Shown here piece by piece: positions 7,546-12,800 of a stretch of DNA of 12,800 bases. The notes under the pieces are model-generated. The model saw nothing but the letters and a program-made list of their open reading frames with translations. It ran no database searches and was not told the DNA's origin. The position numbers were made by a program, and so were the translations under genes. The stretch's first letter is position 1. Every line of letters begins with the position of its first letter. Origin of the DNA: Pedosphaera sp. (lineage in GTDB: Bacteria; Verrucomicrobiota; Verrucomicrobiae; Limisphaerales; Pedosphaeraceae); the NCBI GenBank assembly GCA_028293265.1, contig JAQGPB010000116.1, forward strand, positions 1 to 12,800, read 5' to 3'.

Positions 7546-9252
7546 ATGAAACCCATTGCTAGTAATCGCTTCCATTCCAACCTGCTCGGCAGCGCGCTCG
7601 CCGCAACTTTAATCCTGGCCGCTTCACCGCCCGCCGCGCTGGCGCAATCTTTTGCCTGGGGCACAACCCTGCTGACGGGCGCCACCTGGAAGGGAGGGCA
7701 TGGAGTCAATGTCTATTGGAACGGCACTCCTGGTTGCAATCCCGGCTATGTGGGCGGCAACTCTTACACGACTTACAACGGCACGCAGTACTATACAGGG
7801 GAGCAATACCAATGCGGTGAACTGCCTTTTCGTCTCTATACAACCCTCGGTTGGTATCTAGGAGCTTGGCCGGATACTTACGCCTACCAGATGTACACCG
7901 CGCCACCGGCCGGGATGCAAACCTATGCCAATGGTTCGGGCTATGTGCCGGTGCCGGGCGATTGCATAGTCTGGAACAAGGGCTCCACCACGGACCCTAC
8001 TTCTGGACACGTGGCAGTGGTCAATTACGTGGACGGCGGCCATGTCTATATCTGCGAGCAGAACATGTGCAATTACGGTGACTCGATTCTCGACCGCTCC
8101 GGCAGCAACGGCTCGTTTCTGGTGCGTGAAGACGGCTGGGGTGCGGATGCGCTGCTGGGCTTTGTCCATTCTCCCAACAATCCTGCCAGTTACTCTAACT
8201 CGCATATCAACCCCTGCACGGCGCGCACCTCGGATGGCCGTATGGAAGTCTTTGCTGTCGGCCATAGCGCCACCCTTTATCACAATTACCAAACCAGTCC
8301 CGGCGGTTCGTGGTCGGGCTGGATTTCCCTGGGCACCAACATGTTTGTGCAAAACTCGTTTCCGGCGGTCGGGGTCAACTCGGATGGCCGGCTGGAAGTG
8401 TTCGTTGTCGGCACGGACGGCACGGTCAACCATATCTGGCAGAAGGTCGCGGGCAGCAGCGCTTCAACCAATTGGGGCAGTTTTGCAACGTTCAGTTCTC
8501 ATGTGAGCACGACGGCGAAGCTTGCAGTGGGCAACTGGGCCAACGGCTCTTTGGATCTTTTCGTCATCGGCACCGACAACGTGCTTTACCACAATTACCA
8601 GACCGCTCCCAGCGGCGGATGGTTCGGCTTTGTCAGCCTCGGCGGATCATGGCAGCAGGATGGCGATATTGCCGTCAATAATGAGAAGGATGGCCGTCTG
8701 GAAGTCTTCGTGCTCGGCAACACCGGCAATCTTTATCACAACTGGCAGACTGCGGTGAACGGCACCAGTTGGAATGGCTGGAGCGACATTGGCGGGGCTT
8801 TGGCGGAGCAGGTTCGCCTCGGCTTGGGGCGCAACTCGGATGGTCGCCTGGAAGTCTTTGCCATCGGCAACGATGGCGTTGCTTATCATGAATATGAGAC
8901 GACAGCCAACACGCCTGGCACATGGGCGAGCTGGTCCAGCCTGGGCGGACTTTGGGCAGTGGATGCCAAGCCCGTGGTCGCAGCCGACCAAAACGGCGCG
9001 CTGGAAGTTTTCCTCATCGGCAGCACCGGCAACCTGTATCACAACTACCAAAGCAGCGGCGGTTGGTCCGGTTGGATCAGCCTGACCGGGAGCTTCACCC
9101 AGAACATCCGGCCCAGCGCCGGGATGAACCAGAGCGGAAAGCTGGAAGTTTTCCTGACCGGTCCGAGCGCCGACATGCAGACCTCCTCAGAAACCGCGGC
9201 AAACAGCAGCGCTTGGTCGGGCTTTACAAGTCTCGGTGGAGGCTGGAACTAA
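7546..9252 (+). CDS. Secreted CHAP amidase/peptidase with seven-bladed PLL-type lectin propeller
   Basis: 568 residues from ATG 7546. An upstream in-frame TTG (7450) is possible, but the ATG places the signal peptide correctly: basic start, hydrophobic LLGSALAATLILAA, cleavage after ALA before QS. About 35-212 is a CHAP domain: C90 in QCGELPFRLY is the nucleophile, H155 in SGHVAVVNY the base and E171 (or N173) in YICEQN the third residue. CHAP enzymes cut amide bonds, usually in peptidoglycan peptides, and rarely other amides such as glutathionylspermidine. Residues 218-568 are seven repeats of about 50 residues (DGRLEVF, GTDG, LYHNYQ, WSGWISLG) ending in a partial GGWN, as in PLL/DUF346 propeller lectins, which bind sugars. 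The product is probably exported and bound to glycan. The next gene carries almost the same propeller on another enzyme. No Shine-Dalgarno sequence is visible. Confidence 0.88.
   Translation: MKPIASNRFHSNLLGSALAATLILAASPPAALAQSFAWGTTLLTGATWKGGHGVNVYWNGTPGCNPGYVGGNSYTTYNGTQYYTGEQYQCGELPFRLYTTLGWYLGAWPDTYAYQMYTAPPAGMQTYANGSGYVPVPGDCIVWNKGSTTDPTSGHVAVVNYVDGGHVYICEQNMCNYGDSILDRSGSNGSFLVREDGWGADALLGFVHSPNNPASYSNSHINPCTARTSDGRMEVFAVGHSATLYHNYQTSPGGSWSGWISLGTNMFVQNSFPAVGVNSDGRLEVFVVGTDGTVNHIWQKVAGSSASTNWGSFATFSSHVSTTAKLAVGNWANGSLDLFVIGTDNVLYHNYQTAPSGGWFGFVSLGGSWQQDGDIAVNNEKDGRLEVFVLGNTGNLYHNWQTAVNGTSWNGWSDIGGALAEQVRLGLGRNSDGRLEVFAIGNDGVAYHEYETTANTPGTWASWSSLGGLWAVDAKPVVAADQNGALEVFLIGSTGNLYHNYQSSGGWSGWISLTGSFTQNIRPSAGMNQSGKLEVFLTGPSADMQTSSETAANSSAWSGFTSLGGGWN
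8197..9249 (+). repeat. Duplicated propeller module, copy 1
   Basis: Encodes residues 218-568 of the CHAP protein. Similarity to copy 2 starts sharply at the S-N-x-HINPC junction and runs to the C-terminus. Each blade matches its counterpart in the other protein better than its neighbours. Hand alignment across blades 2-3 gives 68 of 83 identical residues. The DNA is also alike: 8407-8441 and 10354-10388 are identical over 35 nt. A seven-bladed module therefore existed before it was copied. Confidence 0.88.
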
Positions 9253-9342
9253 GCCTCGATTCATTTTCCCCCCTCAGACAACACGATAAATCAACGACCC
9301 TTGCAGCAACCAGACTGAAAATTCATTACCCAAACCTGCCAA
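9253..9342 (+). other. Short spacer between the two hydrolase genes
   Basis: 90 bp with no hairpin-plus-U-tract terminator and no clear promoter, so the two genes are probably co-transcribed. It contains the second copy of the shared 15-nt leader word (9293-9307). No Shine-Dalgarno sequence precedes the ATG at 9343. Confidence 0.45.
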
Positions 9343-11193
9343 ATGAATACAACACTGATTAAAAAATCATTTCCACACTCCCGCACTTCAACCCTCCAAC
9401 AGACGGCGGTGATCGCCGCCGCGCTGGCGCTGGCCTTTGGGCCGGGCCGCGCGCTGGCGCAACGTCCGCTGGGGGTTGATGTATCGGACATCCAAGGATC
9501 GGGCATCAACTGGTCGAGCGCCAAGGCCGCCGGTTACTCGTTCTCCTGGGCCAAGGCCACGGAGGGTACGGGCTACATCGCCTCCTCCTTCGTGCCCAAC
9601 GAAAACAACGGCAAGGCCGCCGGCGTCCTCATGGGTGGTTATGATTTCGCCCGCCCCGACCTGGTCACCCCCACCTCGGAGGCCGCCTATTTCTGGGCCG
9701 AAGCAGGCCCCTATGTCAAAGCGGACGGCAAGACCCTCATGCCGATGCTCGACATGGAAACTTTTAACGGCGTGGTCGGCGCCAGCAGCTACGCCGACTG
9801 GGTCAACCAGTGGTGCAATGCCATCGTGAATGATGCCGCCGGGCAGGGAGTCGCGGTCAAACCCGTGCTCTACACGACCACCTGTGAGGCCGGCAATCTG
9901 AACAGCAGCGTGGCACAATGGATTCCCTGGATCGCCAATCCCAGTGGCGAAAGCGCGCAGACCGGCACTCCTTGGGATTACACTCCGTGCGGCAGCGATA
10001 ATTGGTGGGGCGGCTGGACCGTGTGGCAATACGATTGGAACGGTTCGGTTTCCGGCATTCCGGGCGTCGTGGATCGGGACGTATTCAATGGGAATTCATC
10101 CGGGCTGGTTGCTACGCTCGTCGCCACAAGCACCTCAAATCCGCACATCAATCCCTGCGCCGCCCGCACTTCCGATGGCCGCATGGAAGTCTTCGCGGTC
10201 GGGAAAAGCGGCAATCTTTATCACGATTACCAGAACAGCCCGAGCGGCTCATGGTCTGGCTGGATTGCGATGGGCACCTCGGGCAATGTCTGGCCTCAAA
10301 ATTGCATCCCGTCGGTTGGTGTCAATCCCGATGGCCGGCTCGAGGTCTTTATTGTCGGCACGGACGGCACGGTCAACCATATCTGGCAAAAGGTCGCCGG
10401 CAGCAGCGCGACCACCAATTGGTCCACCTTCGGACAATTCAGCTCGCATATCAGCACGACGGCCAAGCTCGCGGTCGGCAACTGGGCCAACGGCAACCTG
10501 GATGTTTTCGCCATCGGCACCGATGGCGTGCTCTATCACAACTACGTGGGCAGCAGCGGCTGGACGGGCTTTCAGAGCCTGGGTGGTTCTTGGTCGCAAG
10601 GAGCCGACATTGCGGTCAGCAAGGAGAAGGATGGCCGCGAGGAAGTCTTCGTTGTGGGCAGCACCGGCAATCTTTATAATAACTGGCAGACTACAATCAA
10701 CGGCACCACCTGGAACGGGTGGCATGATCTGAGCGGCGCATTGTCCCAGACCGTCCGCACCGCCGTGGGGCGCAACTCGGATGGTCGCTTGGAAGCCTTC
10801 ACCATTGGCACCGATGGCGTTGCCTATCACGAATATGAAACGGCGGCCAACGGCCCGACCGCATGGACCGGTTGGACCAGTCTGGGCGGAAGCTGGGAAA
10901 CCGACGCCAAGCCCATCGTCGGGACTGATCAAAACGGCGCGCTGGAACTTTTCCTCATCGGCAACACCGGCAATATGTATCACAATTACCAAGCCAGCGG
11001 CGGGTGGTCCGGCTGGATCAGCCTGACCGGGGGCTTCACCCAAAACATCCGGCCCTGTGTCGGAATGAACCTGAACGGAGAGCTGGAGCTCTTCCTGACC
11101 GGTCCCGGCTCCGACATGCAGCACGCCTGGCAGACTGCCGTGAACAGCGCCACTTGGTCCGGTTGGGGCACCCTTGGCGGCAGTTGGAATTGA
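9343..11193 (+). CDS. Secreted GH25 muramidase (lysozyme) with seven-bladed PLL-type lectin propeller
   Basis: 616 residues. The signal peptide has a basic start, a hydrophobic AVIAAALALAF core and a cut after ALA before QR. About 42-255 is a glycoside hydrolase family 25 barrel: D46 in LGVDVSDIQG, then FSWAKATEGTGY, the acidic motif LD137-M-E139 with the catalytic Glu, and WQYDW followed by D244/D246 in VDRDVFNG. GH25 enzymes cleave the MurNAc-GlcNAc bond of peptidoglycan. Residues 266-616 are the same seven-bladed propeller as in the previous gene, ending in GSWN, which would close the ring with the first blade. The protein should thus be an exported, glycan-targeted muramidase, complementary to the CHAP enzyme (glycan strand versus peptide bond). 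A strong terminator follows. No adjacent immunity gene is apparent. Confidence 0.92.
   Translation: MNTTLIKKSFPHSRTSTLQQTAVIAAALALAFGPGRALAQRPLGVDVSDIQGSGINWSSAKAAGYSFSWAKATEGTGYIASSFVPNENNGKAAGVLMGGYDFARPDLVTPTSEAAYFWAEAGPYVKADGKTLMPMLDMETFNGVVGASSYADWVNQWCNAIVNDAAGQGVAVKPVLYTTTCEAGNLNSSVAQWIPWIANPSGESAQTGTPWDYTPCGSDNWWGGWTVWQYDWNGSVSGIPGVVDRDVFNGNSSGLVATLVATSTSNPHINPCAARTSDGRMEVFAVGKSGNLYHDYQNSPSGSWSGWIAMGTSGNVWPQNCIPSVGVNPDGRLEVFIVGTDGTVNHIWQKVAGSSATTNWSTFGQFSSHISTTAKLAVGNWANGNLDVFAIGTDGVLYHNYVGSSGWTGFQSLGGSWSQGADIAVSKEKDGREEVFVVGSTGNLYNNWQTTINGTTWNGWHDLSGALSQTVRTAVGRNSDGRLEAFTIGTDGVAYHEYETAANGPTAWTGWTSLGGSWETDAKPIVGTDQNGALELFLIGNTGNMYHNYQASGGWSGWISLTGGFTQNIRPCVGMNLNGELELFLTGPGSDMQHAWQTAVNSATWSGWGTLGGSWN
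10138..11190 (+). repeat. Duplicated propeller module, copy 2
   Basis: Encodes residues 266-616 of the GH25 protein, exactly 351 residues like copy 1; a two-residue gain in blade 1-2 is balanced by a two-residue loss in blade 3. Differences are scattered over all blades, fitting divergence after one whole-module copy rather than blade-by-blade expansion. Confidence 0.88.
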
Positions 11194-11220
11194 GCCAAAA
11201 AACTTCAATCAACACCCCAC

Positions 11221-11262
11221 TCCCGCCAAGCCCGGACCTCTGGGCTTGCGCGGGATTTTTTT
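11221..11262 (+). terminator. Strong intrinsic terminator of the hydrolase unit
   Basis: TCCCGC-CAAGCCC pairs with GGGCTTG-(C)-GCGGGA: a 13-bp stem with one bulged base and an 8-nt loop, followed at once by seven T residues (11256-11262). It starts 27 bp after the GH25 stop codon. Confidence 0.88.
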
Positions 11263-11296
11263 GTAGATTAATTCGTCCCAGCCGCTGGACGCAGGC

Positions 11297-11318
11297 GGGT
11301 CATCGCAGCTCATGACCC
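11297..11318 (-). terminator. Weak hairpin after the ABC ATPase gene
   Basis: GGGTCAT and ATGACCC form a 7-bp stem with an 8-nt loop, 13 bp beyond the stop codon of the minus-strand gene. There is no U-tract after it in the minus direction, so it may stabilise a 3' end rather than terminate. Confidence 0.3.
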
Positions 11319-11331
11319 TACCTTGCACTTT

Positions 11332-12800
11332 TTAGGCAGCTTTGGCTTCGAGGCCGGCCATGAGGCGCATGAGATTTGTCTGGGTGAAATCTTTGCGGTC
11401 GAGTTTGCCGGCGATGCTGCCTTGGCGCATCACCAATATGCGGCGGCTTAGGTTCATCACTTCGGGCAACTCGGACGAAATCACGAGCAGCGCCAAACCT
11501 TGGCAGGCGAGTTCATCGAGGAGATGGTGGATTTCCGCCTTGGCGCCGACGTCCACGCCGCGCGTTGGCTCGTCCACGATAAGGATGCCGCACTGGCGCG
11601 CCAGCCATTTGGCCAGGGCGATTTTTTGCTGGTTGCCGCCGCTCAGGCCGGCGACGGGCGATTCCATGGATGGAGTTTTGACGCGCAATTTTTCGATGTA
11701 GCCTTTCACAAGCGCGCGTTCTTCGCGGCGGCGGACGAAGCCGAAATTGCTCAGGCGCGGCAGGATGGTGAGCGAAGTGTTTTCGCGGCAGTTCATCCCG
11801 AGGACAAGGCCGAGGCGTTTCCGATCTTCAGGCAGCAGGCCGATGCCAGCCGCAAGGGCAGCGGTCACATTCTGGAGCGGCAATTCCTGGCCGCGCACAA
11901 AAACTTTTCCCGTGGCGGCGTCATCCAATCCGAAGATGGCCTGGGCGACTTCGCTGCGGCCAGCGCCGACCAGGCCGGCGAAACCGAGGATTTCCCCGGC
12001 GCGCAAGGTGAAGCTGACGTTGCTGAACTTGCCGGGCGAGCAAAGATTTTCCACGCGCAACAGTTCGTCGCCGAGCGGGCGCTGCAAATGCTGCGAGGTG
12101 TATTGCTTCACTTCGCGCCCGACCATTTGCTGGATGACACGGTCGGGATTGGTGTCCACGACGCGTTCGGTGGCGACGTGGCGGCCATCGCGCAAGACGG
12201 TGATGCCCTGACATAGCCGGAAGATTTCCTCCATGCGGTGCGAAACGTAAATGATGGTGATGCCGCGCTGCTTGAGCCGGCCCAGGAGCTGAAACAGGTT
12301 CTCGCTCTCCTTGACCGAGAGCGAACTGGTCGGCTCGTCCATGACGATAATCCGGGCCTTGGTGCCGAGCGCGGCGGCGATCTGGATGAGCTGTTCCTGG
12401 CCGGTGGTGAGCTGGCTGATCGGTATATCCACGTCAATGTGCGTCTCGATTTCCGCAAGCATGGCGCGGGCCTGCTCGCGCATGCGGGCGCGGTCGAGCC
12501 AGCCGAAATGGCGCGGCAGATCGCCGAGGCAAAGATTTTCGGCGACGGTGAGATTCGGACAAAAGGCAAGTTCCTGATGCACCATCGCGATGCCGAGCCG
12601 CCGGGCGGCGAGCGGCGTGTCGGCGCAAACGGGCTGGCCGTCGAGCAGGATTTCGCCATCATCGGCCGTATAGACGCCGGCGAGGATTTTGCCGAGCGTG
12701 CTTTTGCCCGCGCCGTTTTCGCCGATGAGCGCGTGGCAATCGCCGCGCTGGATTTCAAAGCTCACGCCGTCCAACGCATGCACGCCGGGGAAGCGTTTGG
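11332..12800 (-). CDS. Sugar ABC transporter ATP-binding protein (RbsA/MglA/XylG type), 5'-partial
   Basis: The frame continues past the in-frame GTG at 12783 to the window edge as KRFPG-VHALDGVSF, the usual start region of this family, so about 20 N-terminal residues are missing. Numbered from that GTG (483 residues), ATPase domain 1 has Walker A GENGAGKST (21-29), Q70, signature LTTGQEQ (125-131), Walker B D149/E150 and H182. Domain 2 has the Lys-less P-loop GLVGAGRSE (270-278) usual for this family, signature LSGGNQQ (380-386) and Walker B D404/E405 in VDEPTRGVD. It powers uptake of a monosaccharide or similar through an RbsC-like permease with a periplasmic binding protein; neither is in view, and as the last gene of a minus-strand unit its partners should lie to the right. 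The exact sugar cannot be told from this subunit. Confidence 0.94.
   Translation of the reverse strand, partial: KRFPGVHALDGVSFEIQRGDCHALIGENGAGKSTLGKILAGVYTADDGEILLDGQPVCADTPLAARRLGIAMVHQELAFCPNLTVAENLCLGDLPRHFGWLDRARMREQARAMLAEIETHIDVDIPISQLTTGQEQLIQIAAALGTKARIIVMDEPTSSLSVKESENLFQLLGRLKQRGITIIYVSHRMEEIFRLCQGITVLRDGRHVATERVVDTNPDRVIQQMVGREVKQYTSQHLQRPLGDELLRVENLCSPGKFSNVSFTLRAGEILGFAGLVGAGRSEVAQAIFGLDDAATGKVFVRGQELPLQNVTAALAAGIGLLPEDRKRLGLVLGMNCRENTSLTILPRLSNFGFVRRREERALVKGYIEKLRVKTPSMESPVAGLSGGNQQKIALAKWLARQCGILIVDEPTRGVDVGAKAEIHHLLDELACQGLALLVISSELPEVMNLSRRILVMRQGSIAGKLDRKDFTQTNLMRLMAGLEAKAA

Noticed and set aside
8197..11190. Repeated units considered as a CRISPR or tandem DNA repeat
   Set aside because: They are coding repeats of about 150 bp that diverge in sequence and keep frame: propeller blades, not a CRISPR array.
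10249..11208. 319-codon open frame antisense to the GH25 propeller
   Set aside because: Repetitive because it mirrors the propeller repeats; no signal or domain of its own.
11500..12216. 238-codon plus-strand frame inside the ABC ATPase
   Set aside because: Shadow of the minus-strand gene, which has every ABC motif.

Overview
This 12.8 kb window looks like a chromosomal piece from a GC-rich member of the Verrucomicrobiota, probably near the Pedosphaera/Limisphaerales group. The evidence is a giant cytochrome protein of the PVC type (dehydrogenase-like propeller, HEAT repeats, C-terminal CxxCH haem domain), a style of intergenic palindromic repeat that I associate with these genomes, and start codons without visible Shine-Dalgarno sequences. 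The assignment is inference from family distribution; there is no rRNA or other marker here.

Layout. Positions 1-3051 (+) hold the 3' part of the PVC haem protein, open at the left edge. After about 310 bp without a gene comes a two-gene signalling unit (3364-6686, +): a soluble histidine kinase with a degenerate N-terminal receiver, GAF and PAS domains, then, 11 bp on, a soluble receiver-histidine kinase with an intact receiver. Neither has a membrane segment or a DNA-binding output domain. Positions 6687-7545 have no intact gene: they hold a possible decayed gene end (minus strand), two nested-palindrome repeats and a 14-nt perfect palindrome.

The most notable region is 7546-11193 (+): two adjacent secreted proteins with different catalytic heads, a CHAP cysteine amidase/peptidase and a GH25 muramidase, joined to nearly the same 351-residue seven-bladed PLL-type (DUF346-like) lectin propeller. 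The propellers match blade for blade, and the boundary of similarity lies exactly at the domain junction. So a complete targeting module was duplicated and combined with two enzymes that would cut different bonds of peptidoglycan. A strong intrinsic terminator (11221-11262) ends this unit.

On the minus strand, 11332-12800 is most of an RbsA/MglA-type sugar ABC transporter ATPase, convergent with the hydrolase pair and open at the right edge by about 20 residues.

Functional reading: the two kinases may form one phosphorelay, and the two hydrolases may be co-expressed and co-targeted to a glycan on a cell wall (competitor, prey or own surface). Nothing in the sequence links the kinases, the hydrolases and the ABC transporter into one pathway.
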